The position numbers and the translations under genes are program-made. The notes below the pieces were generated by a model, which ran no database searches, was not told where the DNA came from, and saw only the letters and a program-made list of their open reading frames with translations. This document shows, piece after piece, positions 8,208 through 15,825 of a DNA stretch of 64,000 nt. The stretch comes from Nocardioides luteus (GTDB lineage Bacteria > Actinomycetota > Actinomycetes > Propionibacteriales > Nocardioidaceae), in NCBI RefSeq assembly GCF_015752315.1, contig NZ_JADOVJ010000001.1, forward strand, positions 5,386,501-5,450,500. The letters run 5' to 3'. Position 1 is the first letter of the stretch, and each line of letters begins with the position of its first letter.

Positions 8208-9404
8208 TCAGCCCTGCTGACGGAGGTAACGGCCGAAGTGAGGGACCGTGAACGCGATCCGGCCGCGTTCACCCGAGTAGATCAGGCCCTTCTTCATCAG
8301 TGCGTCACGGGCAGGAGAGAGCGACTGCGGCTTCTTGTTGAGGAAGGCGGCGACATCCGCCGTCGCGACGGTGCCGATGTCGTCAGCGCCGAGCTCGACG
8401 GCGGCGTCGGCCATCGCGCGGAGGTAGTCCCGCTCGGCGGGCGTGGCGCGCTCGTAGCGCGAACCGAAGAAGCCGACCGCGAGCTCGCGCTCGGCCTCAG
8501 GGGCCGCGACCCTGACGTCCTCCGCCGTGATCGGCGAGCGGGGCGCCTGGTCCCACACGGTCTTGCCATAGGCCTGGATGAAGTAGGGATAACCGCCGGT
8601 GGCGGCGTACATCTCCGCGAGGGCGTCGGGCTCGAACTCGGCCTCCTCCTCGCCAGCAGGGGCGGCGAGGGCGCGGTCGGCCGCCTCGCGCTCGAGACGG
8701 TCGATGCGCTGGTAGGAGAAGAGCCGCTCGGAGTAGGACTTGCTCGCCGAGAGCACGGCCGGCAGATGCGGCAGGCCGGCGCCCACGACGATCACCGGGA
8801 GCCCCGACTGGCTGATCTCGTGGCAGGCCGCGCACATCGCGGAAACGTCGTCGGGACCGAGGTCCTGCATCTCGTCGATGAAGACACCGACGCCCTTGCC
8901 GACGTCGGCAGCGAGCCCACCGACGTCGGTGAGCAGCTCGACCAGGTCGATCTCTATGTCACCGGAGTCGGCCCGACCCCGCACCGCAGGCGCCTCGATG
9001 CCCGGCGACCACTGCTCACGCAGCTTGGCGTTGGGACCCGCCTCCCGCTGGGCGAAGCTCCGGATCACGCCGAGCACGTGGTCGACGTCGTCGGAGTTCG
9101 GATGGCCCAGCTCGCGCACCGCCTGGTGCAGCGCGCTCGACAACGGCCGCCGCAGCGACTGGTCGGGCCGGGCCTCCATCTTCCCGGTGCCCCAGCCCTT
9201 GCGGACCGCCGCGGAGCGCAGGGTGTTGAGCAGGACCGTCTTGCCGACGCCGCGGAGCCCGGTGAGCACGAGCGACCGCTCCGGGCGACCGCGTGCCACC
9301 CGCTCCAGCACCACGTCGAACTGCCCGAGCTGCTGGTTACGACCAGCGAGCTCCGGGGGCCGCTGACCGGCGCCGGGAGCGTACGGATTGCGGATGGGGT
9401 CCAT
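8208..9404 (-). CDS. AAA ATPase (ORC/Cdc6-like)
   Basis: 398 residues. Walker A GLRGVGKT at residues 49-56, Walker B FIDEMQDL near 180, a sensor region VVGAGLPHLPAVLSASKSY, and a C-terminal winged-helix-like part (EMYAATGGYPYFIQAYGKTVW, then LNKKPQSLSPARDALMKKGLI). This is the layout of stand-alone archaeal-type/ORC-like ATPases common in actinobacteria; their role is not established, though similar proteins bind DNA. It reads away from the Fpg/Nei gene, and a 206-base region with a strong palindrome and an SOS-type box separates them. Confidence 0.8.
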   Translation of the reverse strand: MDPIRNPYAPGAGQRPPELAGRNQQLGQFDVVLERVARGRPERSLVLTGLRGVGKTVLLNTLRSAAVRKGWGTGKMEARPDQSLRRPLSSALHQAVRELGHPNSDDVDHVLGVIRSFAQREAGPNAKLREQWSPGIEAPAVRGRADSGDIEIDLVELLTDVGGLAADVGKGVGVFIDEMQDLGPDDVSAMCAACHEISQSGLPVIVVGAGLPHLPAVLSASKSYSERLFSYQRIDRLEREAADRALAAPAGEEEAEFEPDALAEMYAATGGYPYFIQAYGKTVWDQAPRSPITAEDVRVAAPEAERELAVGFFGSRYERATPAERDYLRAMADAAVELGADDIGTVATADVAAFLNKKPQSLSPARDALMKKGLIYSGERGRIAFTVPHFGRYLRQQG

Positions 9405-9485
9405 GATCAGACGGTATCCACATATCTAGGGCGCGTCTTAGATTTCGCTAGCGAGGCACATCATTTGCGAGCGTAGGTCTCTATT

Positions 9486-9515
9486 CGCCTTTCTAGGATC
9501 AATCCTAGAAAGGCG
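9486..9515. promoter_or_regulatory. Perfect 14-bp inverted repeat with symmetrical TAGGAT boxes
   Basis: CGCCTTTCTAGGAT, two bases (CA), then the exact reverse complement. It sits between the divergent AAA ATPase and Fpg/Nei genes. TAGGAT, a good -10 hexamer, is present on both strands inside it, so it may hold two back-to-back promoters as well as an operator. It is much more AT-rich than its surroundings. Confidence 0.55.
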
Positions 9516-9540
9516 CAGACTCCTGCATCGACCGCTGGCG

Positions 9541-9556
9541 TCGAACGTGTGTTCGA
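9541..9556. promoter_or_regulatory. LexA (SOS) box
   Basis: TCGAACGTGTGTTCGA is an exact match to the actinobacterial/Gram-positive LexA consensus TCGAAC-N4-GTTCGA. It lies 54 bases before the Fpg/Nei start and 137 bases before the AAA ATPase start. Which gene it controls is inferred, most simply the DNA glycosylase. Confidence 0.7.
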
Positions 9557-9596
9557 TGATAGTCGGATTTCCTCCCCCTGCGCAAGCGTCACGATC

Positions 9597-9602
9597 TAGA
9601 CT
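9597..9602 (+). promoter_or_regulatory. -10 box for a leaderless Fpg/Nei transcript
   Basis: TAGACT ends 7 bases before the ATG at 9610, the spacing expected if transcription starts at the A of the start codon. No Shine-Dalgarno sequence lies in front of the ATG. The same TAGACT-N7-ATG arrangement precedes the sensor kinase gene at 36143. Confidence 0.4.
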
Positions 9603-9609
9603 CGCGAAC

Positions 9610-10473
9610 ATGCCGGAACTCCCCGAGGTCGAAGCACTCGCCGAGGACCTGCGCGGGCGCTTGAAGGACCGTGCGATCACCACGGTGCACGTCGCGCAGT
9701 TCAGCGCGCTGAAGACCTACGACCCACCCCTGACCGCGGTCGAGGGCACGCTCGTCGACAACGTGACCCGTCACGGGAAGTTCATCGACATCGAGGCCAG
9801 CGGCATCCACCTGGTGCTCCATCTGGCCCGCGGGGGCTGGATCCGGTGGCGCGACGAGGTCCCGGCGACACCGCCGCGCCCGGGGTCGAAGTCGGGACTG
9901 GCGATCCGGGTCGTGCTCGACGACGACACCGGGCTGGACATCACCGAGGGCGGCACCAAGAAGCGGCTGGCGCTCTACGTCGTCCACCACCCGCAGGACG
10001 TCCCGGGAGTCGCCTCCCTCGGTCCCGACCCGCTCGCCGACGACTTCACCCTGGCCCGCTTCCGCGAGATCCTCGCAGGTCAGGGCCGCAAGCAGATCAA
10101 GGGCGTGCTGCGGATGCAGTCGATCATCGCGGGCATCGGCAACGCCTACTCCGACGAGATCCTGTGGGCCGCGAAGATGTCGCCCTTCAAGCCCGCCAAG
10201 ATGACCGAGGAGGAGTCGGAGAGCCTCTACGACGCGCTGCGGACCACCCTGAAGGAGGCCGTCGAGCGCGACTCCGGTCTGGCGATGAGCGAGCTCAAGG
10301 GCGAGAAGAAGTCGAATCTCGCCGTTCACGGCAAGGCGGGCAAGAAGTGCCCAGTCTGCGGTTCCACGATCCTCGAGGTGAGCTTCGCCGACTCGAGCCT
10401 GCAGTACTGTCCCACCTGCCAGACCGGCGGCAAGCCGCTCGCCGATCGCCGGATGTCCCGCCTTCTCAAGTAG
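9610..10473 (+). CDS. Fpg/Nei family DNA glycosylase
   Basis: 287 residues. It begins MPELPEVEAL, giving the catalytic Pro2 and Glu3 of the family, followed by the Lys in VTRHGKF, an H2TH region (IIAGIGNAYSDEILWAAKMSP) and a C-terminal zinc finger (CPVCG ... CPTC). Base-excision repair of oxidised bases is the known role. Odd: the finger hairpin reads FADSSLQYCP where Fpg has GRSTYYCP, so the Arg that inserts into DNA is absent; this matches an actinobacterial subgroup. The upstream in-frame GTG at 9547 is rejected because Pro must follow Met. A LexA box lies upstream; rhodanese follows 9 bases after the stop. Confidence 0.9.
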   Translation: MPELPEVEALAEDLRGRLKDRAITTVHVAQFSALKTYDPPLTAVEGTLVDNVTRHGKFIDIEASGIHLVLHLARGGWIRWRDEVPATPPRPGSKSGLAIRVVLDDDTGLDITEGGTKKRLALYVVHHPQDVPGVASLGPDPLADDFTLARFREILAGQGRKQIKGVLRMQSIIAGIGNAYSDEILWAAKMSPFKPAKMTEEESESLYDALRTTLKEAVERDSGLAMSELKGEKKSNLAVHGKAGKKCPVCGSTILEVSFADSSLQYCPTCQTGGKPLADRRMSRLLK

Positions 10474-10482
10474 GATTTGAGC

Positions 10483-10809
10483 GTGACCATCCCCACCGTC
10501 GAGATCGCCGGAGTGCCCGATCCCCTGCCCGTGGCAGTCCTTGACGTCCGCGAGGACGACGAGTGGGCCGCGGGACACATCGAGGGCGCGACGCACATCC
10601 CGCTCCAGCAGCTCCCGGCGCGCCTCGGTGATCTTCCCGAGGGCCAGACCCTGGTGGTCTGCAAGGTCGGCGGGCGCAGCGCCCAGGCGGTCAACTACCT
10701 CGCCCAGCAGGGCTACGAGGTCGTCAACCTCGCCGGCGGGATGCTCGACTGGGCCGCCGCGGGGCGGCCGATGGTCAGCGAGACCGGCGCCGAGGCGTAC
10801 GTCCTCTAA
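10483..10809 (+). CDS. Rhodanese-like domain protein
   Basis: 108-residue single-domain rhodanese. It has the N-terminal motif LDVREDDEWAAGHIEGA and the catalytic loop C60-KVGGRS, then LAGGMLDWAAAGRP. It transfers sulfane sulfur; the acceptor is unknown. GTG at 10483 is chosen because AGGA lies 7 bases upstream; a TTG at 10477 is too near it. It follows the glycosylase gene by 9 bases and its stop overlaps the 3' end of aat by four bases. Confidence 0.85.
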   Translation: MTIPTVEIAGVPDPLPVAVLDVREDDEWAAGHIEGATHIPLQQLPARLGDLPEGQTLVVCKVGGRSAQAVNYLAQQGYEVVNLAGGMLDWAAAGRPMVSETGAEAYVL

Positions 10810-11534
10810 CCCTCTGCCGAGGGACCGCCGAACGCCTCCGGGAGCGGCAGCCTGAGCGCCTTCTCCAGGCGGTCGAGGTAGTCGTTGCGATCGATCTCGA
10901 CCACGCCGAGCGAGGCGAGATGGTCGGTGCGCCACTGCACGTCCAGGATCCGCTGGTCGATCGACCCCGCCTCGCGCAGCGCGGAGACCAGCCCGACCAG
11001 GGCGACCTTGGACGCGTCGCGCACCCGGTGGAACATCGACTCCCCGGCGAAGAGCCCGCCGATCGCGACCCCGTAGAGGCCGCCGACCAGACGACCGTCC
11101 TGCCAGGCCTCCACCGAGTGCGCCCAGCCGAGCCGGTGCAGGTTGCCGTAGGCCCGGCGGATCCGCTTGTCGATCCAGCCGTGCGGCCGGCGCGGGTCGG
11201 CGCACGAGGCCACCACCTCGTCGAAGCTGGTGTCGATCCTGATCTCGAAGTCGCGCACCGACCGGCGCAAGGACCGGGAGACCACCAGCCCGTCCAGCGG
11301 AAGCACGCCCCGCTTGACCGGCGAGAACCACATCATCGGATCGCGCGAGGACTCCCCTGGCATCGGGAAGATCCCGTGCCGGTACGCAGCCAGGAGTGTC
11401 CCGGGCGCGACGTCCGCGCCCATACCCACCAGATCGTCCAGATCAGCCCCACCGTGGCCGGCACCTGGGTCCCGAAGGTCGGCGAAGGCCCACGGCGACG
11501 GCTCCGGTTCGATCGGACCCCCAAGATTCGCCAC
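10806..11534 (-). CDS. aat: Leucyl/phenylalanyl-tRNA-protein transferase
   Basis: 242 residues. Aat adds Leu or Phe from aminoacyl-tRNA to proteins with N-terminal Arg/Lys, marking them for the ClpAP/ClpS N-degron route. Family motifs are clear: YRHGIFPMP, WFSPVKRGVLPLD, AYGNLHRLGWAHSVEAW, GLYGVAIGGLFAGESMFHR, ASKVALV and DVQWRTDHLASLG. Normal length for the family with a short actinobacterial N-terminal extension. It converges with the rhodanese gene (4-base overlap) and diverges from the EcsC gene, 56 bases away. Confidence 0.95.
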   Translation of the reverse strand: MANLGGPIEPEPSPWAFADLRDPGAGHGGADLDDLVGMGADVAPGTLLAAYRHGIFPMPGESSRDPMMWFSPVKRGVLPLDGLVVSRSLRRSVRDFEIRIDTSFDEVVASCADPRRPHGWIDKRIRRAYGNLHRLGWAHSVEAWQDGRLVGGLYGVAIGGLFAGESMFHRVRDASKVALVGLVSALREAGSIDQRILDVQWRTDHLASLGVVEIDRNDYLDRLEKALRLPLPEAFGGPSAEG

Positions 11535-11590
11535 GACGAAACGTTATCGCCCCGCACGGCCGCAACCACCACACACTTAAGATTTGCCAC

Positions 11591-12292
11591 ATGATCGGTC
11601 CCAAGTCAGTGCTCACCAGTGCGGCTGGCCGGCTCGCACCCAAGGTCATCCAGTCCGCGCCGGGCGTCACCACCAACGTGGTCCGACAGGCGCTGCACCA
11701 CGCGATCGTGGGCATCGGCCCGCTCCCGGGGGCGGCCGCCACCGCCGAGAAGCACCTCGCCGACCACGACAACGACGTCGAGCTCGCGGTGAAGCACATC
11801 ATCGACAACCACGTACGGCTGGCCGGCGTGGGCGGCTTCGCGACCAACATCGGCGGTCTGGTCACCCAGGCGCTCACCCTCCCGGCCAACATCACCGGGA
11901 TGGCGATCATCCAGTGCCGCATGGTGGCCTCGATCGCGCACCTGCGGGGCTACGACTTGACCGACCCCCGCGTACGCAACGCCATCCTGCTCACCCTCCT
12001 CAGCGAGGAGAAGGTGAGCAAGCAGATCAAGGAGAAGAAGATCCCGGCTCCGCCGATGGCCGTCGCGACGGCTCCGGCCTACGACCGCGCGGTCGACGAC
12101 CTCGTCGCCGCCGAGGTCGCCCAGGAGCTGATCGGCCGCGTCGCCGGCAAGCGGATGGTCTCGATGGTGGCCAAGCGGGTTCCTCTGGTCGGTGGTGTCG
12201 TCGGTGCCGGCACCGACGGCTGGATGACCTACCAGATCGGTCGCTACGCCTCGCGCGAGCTGCTGCCGCGTCGCAAGGACCAGCAGAACTAG
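11591..12292 (+). CDS. EcsC family protein
   Basis: 233 residues. An Ala/Leu-rich helical protein with amphipathic stretches such as GLVTQALTLPANITGMAII and a glycine-rich end VPLVGGVVGAGTDGWMTYQIGRYA, the hallmark of EcsC-type proteins. In Bacillus EcsC is linked to the Ecs ABC transporter, but no such genes are nearby. The ATG at 11591 follows an AT-rich stretch (ACACACTTAAGATTTGCC); longer upstream frames are antisense to aat. The stop overlaps the sulfotransferase-like gene by four bases. Confidence 0.75.
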   Translation: MIGPKSVLTSAAGRLAPKVIQSAPGVTTNVVRQALHHAIVGIGPLPGAAATAEKHLADHDNDVELAVKHIIDNHVRLAGVGGFATNIGGLVTQALTLPANITGMAIIQCRMVASIAHLRGYDLTDPRVRNAILLTLLSEEKVSKQIKEKKIPAPPMAVATAPAYDRAVDDLVAAEVAQELIGRVAGKRMVSMVAKRVPLVGGVVGAGTDGWMTYQIGRYASRELLPRRKDQQN

Positions 12293-13485
12293 CGTCGGAC
12301 GAGGCGGTAGACCTTCAGCACCGCCCGGCCCCACCAGCGCCGCTGGAGACCCTCGCGGGCACGCTGCTTCGGCACCAGTGACCGGGTGTGGTCCAGCTCG
12401 GCGCGGAGCTCGGCGACCTCGTCCTCGAGCCGAGCCTCCGACTTGCGCAGCCGGATGGCCTCCTGGAGCAGCGCGTCGATCGTGGCGACGCCGGCGTCGA
12501 GGACCTCGCGCGGGGCGACGGTGTCGGGGTCGATGAACGGCTTGCCCGCGAGGTCGTCGGGGACGAGGAGCTCCTCGAGCCCACCGACCACGTCGTAGCC
12601 GCGTCCCGACAGCGCCTTGACCCAGCTCTCGGAGAGCGACTCGACCCACGGCAGGATCGAGGGGGAGAGCGCCAGACGGGCGGAGTCGCGGCGCTTGGCC
12701 AGCGTGCGGTGGGCCAGGAACTCGCGTACGAACGGCCTGTAGTCGGCCGGCTCGAGCACCGGCACGACCGCGAGGTTGATCTCGCGGAGCAGCGCCGCCT
12801 CGGGCACGCCGAGGGACGGGTTGCCGCGGTCGATGCCCTCGAAGTCGATGGTCAGGTCGTCGAGGCCGAAGGCGGTGGAGAACCGCTCCCACAGCAGCGT
12901 CGACGGCGACCCCGGCGGCGGGACGGTGATCAGGTGGACACGCTCGGGCGGGATGCCCTGCGTCCAGCGGTCGAGGATGTCGGGCAGCTCCTGGACACCC
13001 CAGAACCACGACCCGATGCGGCCCTCGCGGGCCGGGTCGCGGATCTCCTCGAGGAAGTCCGCGTAGCTCACGACCGAGCGGTGCTTGACGTTCTCCTGCC
13101 ACTCGGCCGGGATCTGCCGGGCCAGGTCGCGCGCGGAGAGCATGATGTGGATCTCGGAGTCGCCCAGCGAGTCCAGCGCGTGCTTGGCCTGCTGCCAGGA
13201 CGCGCTCGCCAGGATCTCGTGGGAGATGATCACGGTGCCGTTCTCGACCTCGCGCACCTTCGCGGCAAGTGCGTCCCAGGCGCCGGTGGCCTCCTCCTCG
13301 ATGCCGCCCCAGGGCAGGTCCATCAGGTCGAGGGCCGCCAGGAAGTGGGCGTCGAAGCGGTCGGCGAAGTAGTGAACCCCCTGCTTGGCCAGGGACTCCC
13401 GATTGTGGAAGAGGACGTCTTGAAGATAGGAAGTGCCCGTCTTCGGGGTGCCGACATGAAGCAGCACGCGCCGCCCAGTCTCCAA
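12289..13485 (-). CDS. Sulfotransferase-like protein, paralogue 2
   Basis: 398 residues. The N-terminal loop HVGTPKTGTSYLQ matches the PAPS 5'-phosphosulfate-binding loop of sulfotransferases. Further shared blocks are LFHNRESLAKQGVHYF, IISHEILA and LPDILDRW...IPPERVHLITVP, also found in the gene at 14616-15725, so the two are duplicates. The C-terminus adds a coiled coil (EARLEDEVAELRAELDHTRS) and a basic tail absent from the sister. TTG start at 13485, with GAGGAG 8 bases upstream. Third gene of a three-gene operon; acceptor molecule unknown. Confidence 0.75.
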   Translation of the reverse strand: METGRRVLLHVGTPKTGTSYLQDVLFHNRESLAKQGVHYFADRFDAHFLAALDLMDLPWGGIEEEATGAWDALAAKVREVENGTVIISHEILASASWQQAKHALDSLGDSEIHIMLSARDLARQIPAEWQENVKHRSVVSYADFLEEIRDPAREGRIGSWFWGVQELPDILDRWTQGIPPERVHLITVPPPGSPSTLLWERFSTAFGLDDLTIDFEGIDRGNPSLGVPEAALLREINLAVVPVLEPADYRPFVREFLAHRTLAKRRDSARLALSPSILPWVESLSESWVKALSGRGYDVVGGLEELLVPDDLAGKPFIDPDTVAPREVLDAGVATIDALLQEAIRLRKSEARLEDEVAELRAELDHTRSLVPKQRAREGLQRRWWGRAVLKVYRLVRR

Positions 13486-13497
13486 CGTTCTACTCCT

Positions 13498-14616
13498 CTA
13501 GGAACGCCCCGCCAGCAATGACAACGCGAGCGCCAGCGCCCGGCGCTCATCGGGACCCTGGGTCGCCCTCCCCGAGGGGAGGAGCCGGTCAGGGTCTCCG
13601 TGGAGAGCGTATCCGGCTTCCACCAATGCATCACGTTGGGCCCGCGCCTGTGTTTCGACCCAATCCAAACTTTCCGCGGGTACGCCGACCTTTCGGGCCC
13701 CCGGAAAGAGCGGTTCGAGCTTCTCCAACCGCGGTCGCAGCTGGTCGACCAGCAGCTTCCGCTGGGTCTCCAGATCGGTGCGTACGCTGAGAACCTGCCC
13801 GATCACGCGGGCGACCTCGTGGCCCTCGGCCGAGATCGACCAGGGACCGGGCAGTCTGTCGACGCCGAGCAGGCCGGGCAGCAGAGCAGGGTCGGTGACG
13901 ATCTCGACGCGGTCCTTCCCGACCCGTCCGGCCCACCAGCGGGCGATCCGGGGCAGGTCGGCACGCGGGCCGAACCAGCCGCGCCACTGCGCGTCGCGCA
14001 TCCAGATGTGCCAGGGGTTGACCCGGTTGGTGAAGGTGCGGAACCTCCACGCGGCGGCGGCGATCTCGTCCAGCGGCCCACCGAGGACGTAGACCGTGAA
14101 GCCGTCGCCGCCGGGCAGCCTCCCCTGTCGCTCCAGCTCCTCGCGGATCGGCAGCGTGAGCCACGGGGAGCCGACCAGACGGTAGGGGAATTTCTGCTGG
14201 TCGGGCTCCACCGTCGTGCGCCGGCGTCGCCACCTCCGCGGGCGCGGCACGGGCACGGTCTCCACCGTGTCCAGCAGGTCCTCGGCGAGCCGAACGCTCG
14301 CCGCTCGCAGCAGCTCCCTCGGCGACAGCGTCTCCGGATCCACCGGCAGCGGACCGTACGTCCTGGTCTCGGTGTCCCCGAGCAGCGGCAGGTCACGACG
14401 GCCGCGGCCCGGCGGGCTCGTACGCAGCAGGGCGTCGACCCGGGACAGCTCCGACGGTGCGGTCTCGTTGAGCTGCCGCAGCAGCTCGAGCATCTCGGCA
14501 CCCGGCAGGTGGTCGGTCGTGAAGGGCACGGCGGGCTCGGACCAGGATGACCACGGAGTCGTCCCACCCTCGCGAAGGTGCGCGGCCCAACCCCAACCCC
14601 GCGTGGGTGTCGGCAT
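13498..14616 (-). CDS. Unknown protein between two sulfotransferase-like genes
   Basis: 372 residues, no family recognised. Visible features: an Arg-rich stretch RPRRWRRRR near residue 130, a Trp-rich central part (NPWHIWMRDAQWRGWFG) and a C-terminal helical region. No signal peptide, membrane helix or P-loop. The ATG at 14616 overlaps the stop of the upstream sulfotransferase gene by one base (TGATG), so translation is coupled, and 12 bases separate its end from the next sulfotransferase. Position suggests it works with both, perhaps as a partner or second glycan-modifying enzyme; that is inference. Confidence 0.65.
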   Translation of the reverse strand: MPTPTRGWGWAAHLREGGTTPWSSWSEPAVPFTTDHLPGAEMLELLRQLNETAPSELSRVDALLRTSPPGRGRRDLPLLGDTETRTYGPLPVDPETLSPRELLRAASVRLAEDLLDTVETVPVPRPRRWRRRRTTVEPDQQKFPYRLVGSPWLTLPIREELERQGRLPGGDGFTVYVLGGPLDEIAAAAWRFRTFTNRVNPWHIWMRDAQWRGWFGPRADLPRIARWWAGRVGKDRVEIVTDPALLPGLLGVDRLPGPWSISAEGHEVARVIGQVLSVRTDLETQRKLLVDQLRPRLEKLEPLFPGARKVGVPAESLDWVETQARAQRDALVEAGYALHGDPDRLLPSGRATQGPDERRALALALSLLAGRS

Positions 14617-15725
14617 CAGGAGCGTCGCCCCCGGACCCGGCGCATGGCCCGGGCGGCGCGCGACGCGACCGGGCGCTGGGGCGGGTCGGTGCGGGCGGCC
14701 TCGACGACGACCGCCACCAGGGCGTCGATCGCGGCGTCGGCGACGTCCTTGGTGCGCGGCGTGTCCGGGTCGACCCACTCGACGTCGGCCTCGGGTCGCT
14801 GCGGGCGCAGCTCGTCGAGGTCGCCAGCGATGTCGACCTTGGCCAGCTCGGCCCACTCGATCCACAGCTCGGCGACCTGGTCGGCCCAGTCGAACGCGGA
14901 AGGCGGCAGGGTGACCCGCTCGCGGCCGTCGCGGTGGGCGAGGGTGCGCTTGGCGATCACCTCGGTGACCAGGTGGCGGTAGTCCTCGCGGGGCAGCTCC
15001 TGCGACTCGAGCCGCGCGTTGAGCCGGCGCAGCAGCGTCGCCTCGGCGCGGCCGAGCGACTGGTTGTGGCGGTCGCTGTCGACCGGGGTCCAGGCCTCCT
15101 CGATGCCGACGACCTCGCAGAACCGGCGCCAGAGCACCTCGCTCGGCGCCCCGTCGTGCGGCACGGTGACCAGGTGCACCCGCTCCGGCGGCAGGTTGCG
15201 ACCCCACCGGCTGAGCACGTCGGGCAGGCCGTGCGTACGCCAGAACCAGGCGGCCGAGCGCGACTGCTTCGCGGTCTGCATCCGCTCGAGGTAGCGCGCG
15301 AAGGTGACCTTCCGCTCGCGCTGCACCTGGTCCTGCCACTCCGCTGCCAGCACGCGCGCGACGTCACGGGCGGTGTAGACGATGTGCACCTCGGTGCGGC
15401 CGCCCTCACCGAGGTCGTTCATCGCCTTCTCGACCCGGTCCGGCCTGGCGCCGGCGAAGAGGTGGTGGCTGATCAGGATCGTCTCGGACTCGTGGCGGCG
15501 CACGCGCTTGACCAGCGCGTCCCACTCGCCGTGGACGGTCTTCCGCATCCCGCCCCACGGACGGTCGATCAGGTCGAGCGCCGGCCGGAAGAAGTCGGGC
15601 TGGCTGCCGACCGGGTAGAAGACGCCATGCTTCTCCAGGGACACCCGGTTGTGGAACAACCTGTCCTGGAGGTACGTCGTGCCCGTCTTCGGAGCGCCGA
15701 CGTGGAGAAAGACTTTGCGCGCCAT
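14616..15725 (-). CDS. Sulfotransferase-like protein, paralogue 1
   Basis: 369 residues, first gene of the operon. The PAPS-binding loop HVGAPKTGTTYLQ is near residue 7, then LFHNRVSLEKHGVFY, DRPWGGM, ILISHHLF and GLPDVLSRWGRNLPPERVHL. Cytosolic enzyme of the sulfotransferase superfamily; substrate could be a glycolipid or cell-surface glycan. The ATG at 15725 places the motif as close to the N-terminus as in its paralogue; a GTG seven codons upstream is possible. Clear relative of the 12289-13485 product, so a local duplication with an unrelated gene in between. Confidence 0.75.
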   Translation of the reverse strand: MARKVFLHVGAPKTGTTYLQDRLFHNRVSLEKHGVFYPVGSQPDFFRPALDLIDRPWGGMRKTVHGEWDALVKRVRRHESETILISHHLFAGARPDRVEKAMNDLGEGGRTEVHIVYTARDVARVLAAEWQDQVQRERKVTFARYLERMQTAKQSRSAAWFWRTHGLPDVLSRWGRNLPPERVHLVTVPHDGAPSEVLWRRFCEVVGIEEAWTPVDSDRHNQSLGRAEATLLRRLNARLESQELPREDYRHLVTEVIAKRTLAHRDGRERVTLPPSAFDWADQVAELWIEWAELAKVDIAGDLDELRPQRPEADVEWVDPDTPRTKDVADAAIDALVAVVVEAARTDPPQRPVASRAARAMRRVRGRRS

Positions 15726-15825
15726 GGTCCCGCTATTCTGCACCAAGTTAGTAGAGATTGTCGCGGCGGACCGTCTTTTGTCACCCGGCCGTCACTCCTG
15801 GGTGCAGTCTAGGGCGTATGGCCAG

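Noticed and set aside
14617..15339. N-terminal extension of the unknown protein into the sulfotransferase gene
   Set aside because: The extension is the wrong frame of a well-supported sulfotransferase; the ATG at 14616 with one-base overlap explains the data better.
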